From NCBI GenBank assembly GCA_035610365.1, contig CM069432.1, positions 110,255,529-110,319,528 on the forward strand: a stretch of DNA of 64,000 bases. The letters run 5' to 3'. The translations under genes were made by a program, and so were the position numbers. Below the pieces are notes generated by a model. It did not search any database and had not been told where the DNA came from. It was given only the letters and a program-made list of their open reading frames with translations. Below are positions 11,353-21,573 of the stretch, one piece after another (positions within the stretch are counted from its first letter, which is position 1; each line of letters starts with the position of its first letter). The DNA comes from Aquatica leii. Lineage: Eukaryota; Arthropoda; Insecta; Coleoptera; Lampyridae.

Positions 11353-11530
11353 AATAAAATACAGCATTAGCAGTCGGTCACCTAAACACTGGACACGACG
11401 TTGATTTTAACAATCCCACGATTTCAGATGTGGAAAATTATTTATCAAAAAATTTAGTTTCAGAAATGATGATTATCAACCTATATAAAAATGAAAAAAA
11501 ATAATTTAAATAAAAAAATTGCAAGATGAT
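11353..11530 (+). pseudogene. Penelope-like element ORF, C-terminal fragment
   Basis: The frame from 11358 reads NTALAVGHLNTGHDVDFNNP, then TISDVENYLSKNLVSEMM and INLYKNE before a stop, with IAR-stop just after. Residue by residue this parallels the C-terminus of the PLE protein ending at 50365 (TALAVHHINTGHTFDFNNP, VSEMIYINIYKN, KIAR). It is therefore the tail of the GIY-YIG endonuclease region of the same PLE clade. The 5' part of the copy is absent; upstream sequence to 11340 is unrelated. The copy is 5'-truncated, as is common for PLEs. Confidence 0.8.
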
Positions 11531-11790
11531 TTTTATAGGTTTTATCTATTGGTTCTTGCTATCTTGATGTGCAGTAATTTTTGACTTTACAAGTACTTGT
11601 CATTTGTTTGTTAAACGTCAATCTATCTCGTTTTACTTTTAAGTTTTACTTATTAACTTTTTTAATTCATTTTTATGTTATAATTACAAGAAGATTTTTC
11701 ATCATCGCTATGCGTTTTTAGACCAATGGACTGTTTCTACTCAAAATCTTTCTTATCAGATCTATGTTGTAATTGTTTCTAGTGATGTGT
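11531..11790 (+). repeat. PLE 3' untranslated remnant
   Basis: Follows the PLE C-terminal fragment. ACCAATGGACTG at about 11722 parallels GACCAGTGGACTACC at 50572 in the 3' region of the longer PLE copy, at a similar distance from the stop. I find no hammerhead-like core here. Confidence 0.45.
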
Positions 11791-13785
11791 GTGTTAGTGA
11801 TTTTATTAGCTCAATAATTATGCAAATATTAAGTTCTTTTAAATACAATAATAAAATTTTTAGTTTGTTGAAATACAACTAAAATTAAAAATTTCTGCTG
11901 TTTTAAAATAAATTTTAAAATGTTTTTTATTTACAGAAAGTTTTGTAAAAATTATTATTCTCTGTAGCATTTATTTGTGCTTTTAAAATTAAAAACAACT
12001 TTAGTTACTTTTAACACTTTTCTTTTGCTGCTATAAGACTTTTTGTTTGAAATTAAAACTTTGTTTAAATTTTTATATAAGTACGTAATTAAATAATTAA
12101 TATTTAAGTTAAGTGTAACTATTTAAAAAGAATTGCTTACCAATAATTACAGTTTACTAAAATAATACGTCACACATTATTTAACAAATTTTGTTTAAAC
12201 ATTTTTTGTTGTGTCTTTTTATTTTGGTATGTAATGTGCAAGAGTTTTAATTATCGCTAGGATTTTGTTCTTTTCGACGACAAAGTGGTTTTCTAATGCT
12301 CGCATCGCATAGTAGGTAGAAGCGGCGCTAACCGTAAATCAATCACCTTAACGTTACATTTAGATTTTTTGTTTTGTAACAGAAAATAAAGATTTTGTTT
12401 TTGAATCTTTTTACAGTATAAATCATTTAATTATATAAAATGTAAAAATACTTAAAATAGTTTTAAAATATATAAAACTACTTTATTATATTTTTTTATT
12501 AATTTTTATTTTCTATAACTATAAATTTTTGTAACTAAACAAATAAATGCTATTTGAAATTTACTAAAGCTGTTTAGAAAAACATTCCTATTTAGTATTG
12601 AAGAAAATACATTAAAGTTTTTCAAATCATAAAGTTATTTTATCCTACAAAACATTTCTTATCTTTTCACTTTTAAAATTAACTTACGAAAGAAGCCTCT
12701 TGTTTCATTAAACTAAAAACCGTTTTTATCTGTTATAGTCTGTTTCAAAATTTTTTATTATGAAGTATTAAGATAAGGTTAGAACAAATAATAGATTATC
12801 TTATAAATAACTAGTTGTATGGAACATTTTTAAATTTAACATTTACTGCTTATATATTAATAATGGCAATTATCAATTTAAAATTTCAAGTATTAAAGTA
12901 TTTAGTACAATTACAATAAAAATGTTTACAATATTATTATTATATAAAAATAAATATAAAAATAAACATCTGCAAGGTTAGATCGGCAAGGAGACTAATT
13001 TAGACATTTCAATTCTCGTTCAGTTTATTCTTATTGGTCAATATATGTATTACTTCTATTATGCCCGTAACAAATCTTAAATATCAGTAAAATTTCCGCA
13101 ATCAAAGCAAAACAGAAATATATACGTCAGTACCCTTCAAGTACTTTCGATTCAATAGCGCTTGCGTTAAATAACCAATAATGCCAAGAAATAGAAGTTG
13201 TTTACTTTGTAAAAAGAGGTTATGCGAGGTTATATAGTTGTAAATAGCACTGGTGTAAATGACATGTAATACCTATGAACTAATGGATTTGCAGATAGTC
13301 ATAAGTTTCAATAAGTAAAATGAGAAAAAACATATTTCCAGAATTCAACGTTTACTGAAAACTAGTTCATACTCAGTTCCTTCTTATTTATCTTCGACAA
13401 TTATTTTTGATAAGTAATAAATGTTCCAACGTTCTTAACAACGCGAATGTCAATTGTATTAATTGAAGTTTCAAACATAAACAGCAATAGTACATTTAGT
13501 TAATAATAAAAAACATTACTTTACAATAACACTACAATTAACATTATCACTCATTATACTTTTGTAATTATCTTGCTTTTTATTAGACGTAAAGATAAAG
13601 AAAATGAAAATAGTCAAAAATATTTAATTTAAAAAACCTTACTCTGCTAAAATTACTTTTTTTAGTGATTTGATCATCTAATCGATCAATAGATAGAAAT
13701 TTAAAACATAATTACACGTAAATTACAATCAACTTGCTCAACCAAAGCCTGTTAACGTTATAAAAAAGTAACCATTTCGTATTTT
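11791..13785. other. AT-rich stretch, no gene seen
   Basis: Only short open frames and simple A/T runs. A small patch of higher GC at 12290-12350 has no recognisable content. Confidence 0.5.
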
Positions 13786-14105
13786 TTAATTATTATTAAG
13801 ACACACACATGTAAACTTTAACGCACATTTGACTGGGGGTACATTTTTGTTGTCATTCTTCCATTGTCTTGCCATGGCAAAGTATACTCCTTGAAATCTG
13901 TCTTTAAATGCTAAAAATATTACGTTAAGTACATATTGGTGATTTATCCTGCAGGCGATTAGGGTATGGAACCGGTAGTGATGGTAGTTTCTCTGGCCAA
14001 ATCTTTCCATTTTAAATGCTGACCACAGATCTTGATACTCGGTCTGTATCATCCAATTTAATGGTCTTTTGCAAAACTGAAAAATGTTACATACATACAG
14101 TGCTC
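13786..14105 (-). CDS. possible exon, unrecognised protein
   Basis: Minus-strand open frame of about 106 codons, ending at 13786. From the first ATG (14052) it reads MIQTEYQDLWSAFKMERF, later HHYRFHTLIACRINHQ and FQGVYFAMARQWKND. The residue mix (many Trp, Met, Cys, Arg, His) is unlike the chance frames around it. In the other frame CATTTTTCAG just upstream would serve as a splice acceptor, so this could be the last exon of a spliced gene or of a transposon gene. I do not recognise a family or a domain. No partner exon was identified with confidence. Confidence 0.3.
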
Positions 14106-14206
14106 TACGAGACTACAGCATAAATAACTTACAGATACAAAGAGATGTTTCGTTCTGAATCTTGTTTAAAACCACAAACGTAACACAATTTTAAATTTCA
14201 CCAATT

Positions 14207-14389
14207 CTACAAATACAAAATACAAACGCAAAACAAGATGTCAGCCATGTTAGCTGTCAACCAAACTCGAAAAACACTTTTACTGGCTGATTTAACGCGT
14301 GCGCTTATCGGGTAGGATTTCTTGAAGAGTACCGACGTAGATGTTTCTGCATCGTGATGTTTGTGGAAATTTTTCATTGGTGCGGGCAA
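14207..14389 (-). CDS. small open frame, unrecognised
   Basis: A 60-codon minus-strand frame starting MPAPMKNFHKHHDAETST, in a patch of higher GC than its surroundings. An internal ATG in a good context (AACATGGCTGACATC, about 14250) lies in the same frame. It could be a first exon upstream of the open frame at 14105-13786, but nothing proves a link. No domain seen. Confidence 0.2.
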   Translation of the reverse strand: MPAPMKNFHKHHDAETSTSVLFKKSYPISARVKSASKSVFRVWLTANMADILFCVCILYL

Positions 14390-14399
14390 TATAAAGGTA

Positions 14400-15299
14400 A
14401 TATATATATATTTTATTGATCTTTCAGGATCTTATGAGCCGTGACCTTGAGTAAAAAGGTAGAACTAACGAACGGTAAATTTAAAATTTTTGATTTTAAG
14501 TGCCAAACTAAAAACGTACTATGATCACAAAAACAGACATTATAGAAATCTGTATTACCAATCAATTATAGGTTAAAGAAAGCTTAAAGTTCTAAATAAT
14601 AAATATTGAGTTCAACGTTAAATAAGTTTACTGTTGTTGATCTTTATATCATTATAACAATCTAAACTAAATACGTAAGTAGTAACTAACTAAAAAATAT
14701 ACCTTGCTAATCAATTTACTTATTTAGCTATGTTAACGTTTTATCGTAACAGTTTCTGCTCTTGGCTACAGTTTTCTAATTTCAAAAGAACTTATTGTGT
14801 GCTTACACACAAATACAACGGGTTTTCGTTTAATGTAATACAATTGGTTTTACCATGAACATTTTTTTAAAATATGTCTGTTTGGAAACTTAAAATTTTC
14901 ATACAAAAGTTACAATTAAAAGAAAATTAAGAAATGAAAATACTATGTATCAACATGTTCTAGATTACTTACTAAATGCTAAAATAAGCTATTAATCCAT
15001 TTTTTATTACAAAGTATACTATACGAAATTACAAATAGTTTCTCAATGAGTTTAATTAAATTGATAACGTAATAAAATATAATACAGTACTGTGATATTG
15101 ACAAATTATTGTTTTATTTGTTAATTATAAAAGTTAATAATGTTTTAAAAATGAATACTTTGATTTGTCAATACCTAAATACAAAGATCGACATCAAAAC
15201 TCGTAATAGAGTTTGCTCTATTACATTTGAACATTTAAACAAAAATGTGTTAATAAACAATGAAACACAAAAATTAGTGGTAATTAACGTTGATTAGAA
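14400..15299. other. AT-rich stretch, no gene seen
   Basis: Nothing beyond chance open frames. It begins with a short (TA)n run at 14401-14411. Confidence 0.5.
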
Positions 15300-16470
15300 T
15301 GAATTATTATTTATTCATCTGTAGAATAACAATATGATTCTTCATCGTAATTTGTTTCAGATTCACCAATGTCATTAATAAGTTCAAAGACACTATTACT
15401 CACAACTTTCCTGTCAAGGTATTCTGCTTCCACTATGTCCACATGATTCAATTGGATTGAGTTCTGGATGGTTATCTTAAAACAACATGTTCATGTTCCG
15501 ATAGTAATTTATCAACTACATAATTTTTAAGGATGTGGTTTGTTTATTTGAAGCTTTGCATACCACTCAACTTTTGTTTTGTATGATTCAAACAAAATAC
15601 CTATTTTTACTAACCACTTTTGTATTAAATCTTTTTTTAATGCAAATGTAGAATTTGGATGTATGGAAACATTATGGTATGCAGCATTGTCTAACACTAA
15701 CACTACATTTGATTCAACGTTAAGAAGAAATTTTTCTTTTAACCATTTTGTGAAATTAGAATTATTCATATCATCGTGGTAATCAGCTGTTTTAAGTCCA
15801 GACTTAAACACTAATAGGCAATTTGGAACAAATTCTTTTTGGCCTCCAGCATAAAGAATTATTAAACGTTGGCCTTTTGCAATTAGTGACTTTAAACACT
15901 TTTACTATCCCAACTTTTGTGAGTTGTTTAAATATGTTTCATCACAAAACAGAATGTTTCTTTCTCCTTCTTTATACTGTTTTATTTTTTCTATAATTGT
16001 TTCCGATTGTTTTGAGTTTTCTCTATTGAAAGCCAATTTGTTGTACGAGCTTTCTAAAGGAAGATAATTTTTTTTTAAGTCAACATTCACTTTTTTGTGT
16101 AATTCTTTAAATACCGCCTGCCTACTTCTTATGATAAATGTCAGCATAAATATAAATGATTCGTCGTATAATTTCTTCTTCAAATTTGTCTATAAGATGA
16201 TTTGGGGCATTCTTTGTTAATAGTTTTTCTAGGTAAAGAGATTTTACTTTGTTTGGGTTTTTCAGAAGCTTCCTTCGGAATTCGCTTCACAGTATTCAAC
16301 CCAACTCTAGTAGCTGGTACCCTTTCTCGAAGGCTGGTCAAAGGAATCGAAAGTTGTCCTTGTTCTTTTTCAGGTAACATTAATTTATAAAAAATTATAT
16401 ATATAATATAATATATAATAATATAATATCTTTGACTATAAATAACTCTTTTATTCAAAGCCATTGTTTG
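15300..16470 (-). pseudogene. IS630/Tc1-group DDE transposase, broken
   Basis: Minus strand. N-terminal region at 16470-16180 (ALNKRVIYSQR, an apparent intron-like gap, then SIPLTSLRERVPATRVG and a basic linker). Core at 16183-15905 with LYRELNEAV-type helices represented by FKELHKKVNVDLK, and the first catalytic Asp in LFCDETYLN. Next part at 15811-15527: GLKTADYHDDMNNSNFTKWL, and the second Asp in VLVLDNAAYH. The Glu lies in HPELNPIE at about 15460-15440, after which the frame shifts. All three DDE residues can thus be seen, but frameshifts and stops separate them. The same family occurs at 33500-32743 (minus) and 54138-55632 (plus). I found no inverted repeats for this copy. Confidence 0.75.
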
Positions 16471-16499
16471 AAATAATCTTACACACAGAAAAATCATTA

Positions 16500-17028
16500 A
16501 CCTAACAAAACTTCAAAAATTTGCTTTCAGTGAATTTTTAAATTAGAGGCGGAATAGTATATAGTATATAATAAGCAATAAAACACCAATACTAAGAATG
16601 AATATGAGAAATATACGTAAAGATCGCAAATTAAAACTGAAGTAAAGACGTTTAACGAATTTACAATTATTTATGACAATTATAAAATAATTGGATATTT
16701 GTAGGTCGCATAGTAGCCAATTTCCGATAAAGAACGATTACAGCGCTACGGCCTACGACAAAATGTAATACCTACAATTGGTGGTATTAATAAAAGATGC
16801 TATTTCTAATTTTAGTAAGCATTAGAGTGTGTCATGATGAGTTTTTATTAGACTATTGAAACCGCTTATACTCTAAAATTCACAAAATTTGTATTTAAAA
16901 GTTGCTTGGTCTATTTAATATAAATAATGACAACTTCCGGCTATACAAAAAAATTACATAGTTTTCTTATTTAATCAAAACTACTTATACTTTTTACATT
17001 TTTTAGATTCTATGTAAAATTTTAGATT
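16500..17028. other. AT-rich stretch, no gene seen
   Basis: No coding signal or repeat recognised. Confidence 0.5.
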
Positions 17029-17413
17029 AAGTTTATGAATGATAAATGCACAATATATATTTGTTCTTCACTTAGGAGAGGCAAGAAAACCACTTTGTAC
17101 TATTTTTAAGGCTACGTTTCGTGCTGCACGTGAGCACTTCATCAGGCCAACAAATAGATTACAGTGGCACTATCTAACAAATCCTGAACATAGGCACTAC
17201 GCTAACTTATACACAACAAAAAATCAATAAAATGAAACATAAAATTGTCAATCAATACAATTTAAATATACCCAGGGACATAAAACGTTCACAAACACTT
17301 GACAAAAAAAAATTTTTTAATTTTTGTCTTGCCTCTTCTAAGTGAAGAACAAATATATATTGTGCAATAGAGTTAAAAGAAAATTAAGAATTTTACCAAG
17401 TTTATGAATGATA
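17029..17413 (-). mobile_element. short PLE copy: terminal-repeat segment with inverted tail
   Basis: A 16-bp direct repeat AAGTTTATGAATGATA (17029-17044 and 17398-17413) brackets a 353-bp insert. The insert has inverted ends: about 40 bp from 17046 (GCACAATATATATTTGTTCT) are the reverse complement of 17330-17369. Read on the minus strand, the middle matches the 3' end of the PLE at 50705-50790 (GCACGAAACGTAGCC, then GTGGTTTT and TTGCC-CTCCTAA). It is therefore a severely truncated PLE insertion keeping only the terminal-repeat region. A small open frame on the plus strand here is an artefact. Confidence 0.8.
17110..17148 (-). ncRNA. hammerhead-ribozyme-like core in PLE terminal repeat
   Basis: On the minus strand: GGC, then the conserved CTGATGA, a 5-bp stem (GTGCT/AGCAC) with a 7-base loop, GAAA, then CGTA and GCC. 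GGC/GCC can pair as stem I, and the C-G between GAAA and the UA leaves almost no stem III. Hammerhead motifs with very short stem III are known in PLE terminal repeats. All core positions are intact here. Activity is inferred, not shown. Confidence 0.65.
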
Positions 17414-17439
17414 TAATATACCTAAATGCTTAGATATGT

Positions 17440-17656
17440 CGTAGTCATAATGCAAAATTAGGCTTTTTGTAAAATGTCTAGGGATTTTATAAAAAGCCGG
17501 CAAAACGCGAACCAACGATGCAATTTTCGTTATGACTACACCAATTCAGGCAAATTGATAAAACGCCGGCAAAACGTGAGCAGAAGAATGTATCTCTCGT
17601 TCTGACTGATTAGTTTCAGGCACTTTATAATCTGCCAAAAGCGATGTAGTCAAAAC
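17440..17656 (+). repeat. left inverted repeat of the Ginger-like element
   Basis: Two modules: 17440-17535 ending GCAATTTTCGTTATGACTAC and 17536-17656 beginning ACACCAATTCAGGCAAATTG and ending GCGATGTAGTCAAAAC. Both are found reverse-complemented on the right side with only scattered mismatches. Confidence 0.85.
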
Positions 17657-18019
17657 CAAAGTATAAAGATATTAAAATTACTAGGTAGGCATTCTGTAAA
17701 ATAACATATCAAATTATCAAATGATAACAAAGAATGTTGGTGTTTACCTACAAGCAAAAAATAAAAACAAATCCTTTGGAAAATAATAATATAATACCAC
17801 ACATATTTTTTATGGTAGGTACATTACAAAAGAAAAGTATAAGCTGCTCTCAAGATTATGTGCGCAGTGGAAAACTGTCACGTCAAAGTCGTTTTATACC
17901 ACTTCTACACTTATAAACAATGACTTCTTCTTCTTTACTCCTGTGTCCATTTTATTTAACCTTGATAGCAGTTTATTGTAGGTACTAACACAGATCTGTG
18001 GTACTAAGTTTACTTATTA

Positions 18020-19700
18020 CTGCATGTTGAACTTCCATGACATTTCGAAGAACATAAATTGTTATTTTTTAAGCAAGCACATTTTTTTGTATTGCACTGA
18101 TTGCTACTAGCCTTACATGAACATTTTTGAAACCCTTGACCTCCAAATCGAGAATGATATGCAACTGCCTCTCTTACAATTATTAGTTTATTAGGAACTT
18201 CATCTTCAAAACCATCTAAGGCTTCTTAAATAGCATTTCTGGAAAACCAAGTTTTGAAAATTCCTTTAGATGTACCTAATACGTAAAAACCATTTTTCAG
18301 GTCCAACACTTTTCCAGTTAGATTCTTTGAATCGAGAGGTCCTCGGTCTACCTTCGGAACTGCCAAATAAACATATGATCCGATTTCTAGTGCCTTAAAT
18401 TTTTTTATTATACGTCTCAGTCATTTTTTCTGCTGCTCTTTTTTGGCCAGAATAAGACTTCTGTCTTTCATATTCAATTTTGTACTCAGTTGTACAAAGA
18501 GAACAAACTCTTACACTTCCGGTTTTGAAGACGATCTTGAACTGCAATGTAAATGCACTGTAGCATTACATATCTCACATGTGAATGTAGATGTATCTGT
18601 GATTTTGTCACTGCACGCACAACAATACAGAATAATATCACTGAAAGTATCATTAACATTCACTTCTTCATCACCCAGTTGTTTGTCATGTTCACTATTA
18701 TTTGTCTGTGAAGAACGCATTATATCTTCAAGTTCCTCTTCTGTTCAAAGCTCTTTAATTACAGAGCTTGGAAGGTTTGTTGATTTTAATCCAACTTTTG
18801 GGACAGCTCCAAATAATGCACGGTACGGAATCATTCCAATAAGGCGATGTTTTGAGAAATTCTTCTGCCACTGTACAAAATAGCAGCCAAGGGACCAATT
18901 TTTAGAAGAGTTATCGAACATCCAAGATCGAAGCATGTTCTCAACATCTTGGTTACTTCTTTCCACACTACCCTGGCTTTCAGGGTGACGTGGCCTGCCG
19001 TGAACAATTTTGCAATCTGGCCAGTAGCTGACAATTTTTTCTATTACTGAAGCAGTAAATTCCCAGCCGTTGTCACTTTGCAATATGTGCGGTGCTCCAA
19101 AATCCAAAAATATTTTTACCAACACTATAGCCACGTTTGCTATGTAAAGGGCAAGATTCAAAAATTTTGTAGCATGTTCCTGGTAGTTAAGAAGCCATTT
19201 ATAATTTCTATCAAGAGTAGATTGAAAATCTATCAAATCTATTTGCCCACGAACATTAAAATCTTTAGAAAGAATTGGACGTACCACTAATCCTTTGTGG
19301 GGTTGCGATTTCTTAAGTTGACACTCTTTGCATAGTGAAATGAAAATTTCTACCGCTCTTCTAGGAATGTTGTATTTATGTTTTAAGGAAAATAGCATTT
19401 TATCCCTCCCACCATGCCCTGTAGTTTGATGACATTCTAACAACACGTCAAAATACTGTTCTACAGGTATTATGTAAACAATGGGTTGGCCAAGAAAGTT
19501 TCGTTTAACCAATAGATGTTCTTCAATACCGATATTGAAAACGTCGTATTTCTTTATGGAATGGTACTCCTTATTGCTTTTTTTGTTACCTGTTGAAACA
19601 GCTAATTTACCACTGTTTATGTCTTCAATAACTTCTTTAACTCTTTCAGCAGACCAAGGCTTTTTAATTATATCTTTCTCCACTCTTTTACTATATGGAA
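18020..19700 (-). pseudogene. KRBA2/Ginger-type integrase (DDE), near-intact
   Basis: From the Met at 19683: an HHCC zinc-binding domain (HQTTGHGGRDKM, then SLCKECQLKK), the integrase core with Asp in RGQIDLIDF, Asp in HILQSDNGWEF and Glu in GSVERSNQD, and the family tail RSWMFDNSSKNWS and YRALFGAVPKVGL. The reading frame is stopped by one TGA after VIKEL at about 18745, and picks up at once with TEEELEDIMRSSQ. Then come a C-x2-C ... C-x2-C-x3-VH-x2-C finger (18620-18540), after a frameshift CSLCTTEYKIEYERQ, and a Cys-rich tail (FQKCSCKASS, CNTKKCACLKNNNLCSSKCH) near 18130-18020. This order is that of the proteins annotated as KRAB-A-domain-containing-2-like, which derive from integrase-bearing transposons. 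It would cut and join the element's inverted repeats; this copy has about three breaks. Confidence 0.85.
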
Positions 19701-20011
19701 TTTCATAACTTCTAAATCTCCTTCGTCATTGTTGATTCTTATTGCCTCGCGGTTAACGTTTATTTTAATGTATTTAAGTGCACTCCAAAATTAAAAACAA
19801 CAAAACAACGGGCAAGTTTCACGTTTTAGGTTATGTTCGGTGCAATTGGTTGGCGCGAACTGAAGCGGGAAAGCAACATTGTGCGTTTTGACTGCATCGC
19901 TTTTGGCAGATTATAAAATGCCTGAAAATAATCAGTCAGAACGAGAGATACATTCTTCTGCTCACGTTTTGCCGGCATATTATCAATTTGCCTGAATCGG
20001 TGTAGTCATAA

Positions 20012-21482
20012 CACGGAGAGAAAAGTTTACTGTAATAAAGCAAAAACAGCTATATTTCATGCAAATAGGCTGTTGGTTTTGAGTCAAGCCGATGTACGCT
20101 TAAATAAAGCTTTCATTTTATTACAACAAATATTTTGAAAAAGAATTGTATAGATTTTATAATATATCAATTTAAGAAAACATCGTTTTCTTTTATCGTT
20201 CAAAAGTTGCTTAATGTGATCGTAGAGAAGAACCATAGTTATGACAAGTACTGCTTTTTCTTATCTCTGTTGATTGTTGCGTTTTATCATAAATAGGTTT
20301 AATAGTAATAACACTTCGTATTAATTTAAGCACGCAGTGTCATAATGTTTGCTTTTGTGCAGCTTCAGGGTATGAATGATTTCAGTAAATATACACATAG
20401 TTTAAACGTATTTATTTGCTAAATTCAAAATAAATGTGTTATATTTTATCATCACTACAGTTTATGGTTTAATCCTAGATTACATTAAAATTTATAATTA
20501 TTGGTAATATTACCCATCCAAATAATACTGTCCTTGACACCAATATGTACACGCATCAGCATTAACAGTATGTTACACCGGTTACACTTAGAATATTAGT
20601 CGAATCTACACTATCCGAGTTAAATAATCTTCTTGTAACTTTTGGAAAGTTATTTTTTCTGTCAAAGGGTTCTTCTACTACTAAACTTTACAATCAACCC
20701 AAATTATTCACTTTCCTTAAATATGTCCAAATCATTTTCCGTTAGGCACACAAGGGATGTAACATCAATTTCTTGTTCTAAAAGAAAAGCAAATGCACGA
20801 TAATTTCATTTCATTGCAAAAAACTAAGTCATACATTCCAAAAAATTTGCAAGCTTTGCGACATAATTCTAACATATAACGACAATAAACAATATTCAAA
20901 ATCAGAGTCAATACTTACTTGTAAGTTTCTGACAGTTTCCAATCATTCACTAATTGGTGTAGTGAGTTATAGATTATATGCTGCAAGCAACTTGTTATAA
21001 AATGATGGATCCATGTCGTATAGTTCCAAACAAAAAACTGTCGGAGTCACGGTACACGTTAATTTATCTTTGCCACAGCTTTAGCAAAAAGTTTAGCACA
21101 TATTGCAAACCTTAACGTAAATTAAATTGCTGATACCTTATTTTAGACCAGCGTGGAACAAATAGTGATAACATAAATGCTTACTTGAAATGCCTACTTG
21201 TGGTTTCGTAGTAATTTATTACGTACTTTAATCGCTGATATGATTTCTTACAATAATTAGTTGAATTTGATCAATTTGTAGTCTTAATTTTAACAAAAAC
21301 TTTTTACTTGTATCATTATAATTATGAATGATTTAATTAAAACATTGCAATAAGAAATTTAATTTAAGTTTTAGTACATGTAGGTTTAATTTTATTTGAA
21401 TGTGAATCAATTTTAGAAAAAAAGCAAATGCTTTAAATATGAAATTGTAATGATTAAATTCAGCATAATATTTCACTCCGTG
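20012..21482. mobile_element. 1471-bp element nested in the right inverted repeat
   Basis: Begins CACGGAGAGAAAAG and ends TTTCACTCCGTG, giving short inverted ends. AA occurs on both sides (20010-20011, 21483-21484). The left arm of the host element supplies the empty site: there the same sequence runs GTCATAACGAAAATTGC without a break, so exactly one AA was duplicated. The interior is AT-rich with no gene seen. The CAC start and 2-bp duplication would suit a CACTA/EnSpm-type non-autonomous element, but this is not established. Confidence 0.75.
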
Positions 21483-21573
21483 AACGAAAATTGCATCGTT
21501 GGTTCGCGTTTTGTCGGCATTTTATAAAATCCCTAGACATTTTACAAAAAGCCTAATTTTGCATTATGACAGA

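Larger units (their letters stand above)
17440..21573 (-). mobile_element. Ginger/KRBA2-like integrase transposon with long inverted repeats
   Basis: Outer inverted repeat: GTCATAATGCAAAATTAGGC at about 17445 matches the reverse complement at 21551-21573, and similarity runs on without break for about 215 bp on the left (17440-17656). The right arm is in two pieces, 19889-20011 and 21483-21573, because a 1471-bp element sits inside it. Without that insert the element would be about 2.66 kb, with a single integrase gene on the minus strand. I cannot fix a convincing target duplication for the outer element; AGATAT occurs near both ends but not at matching positions. Confidence 0.75.

Noticed and set aside
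17039-17230. 63-codon plus-strand frame
   Set aside because: Antisense to the PLE terminal repeat and its hammerhead-like core.
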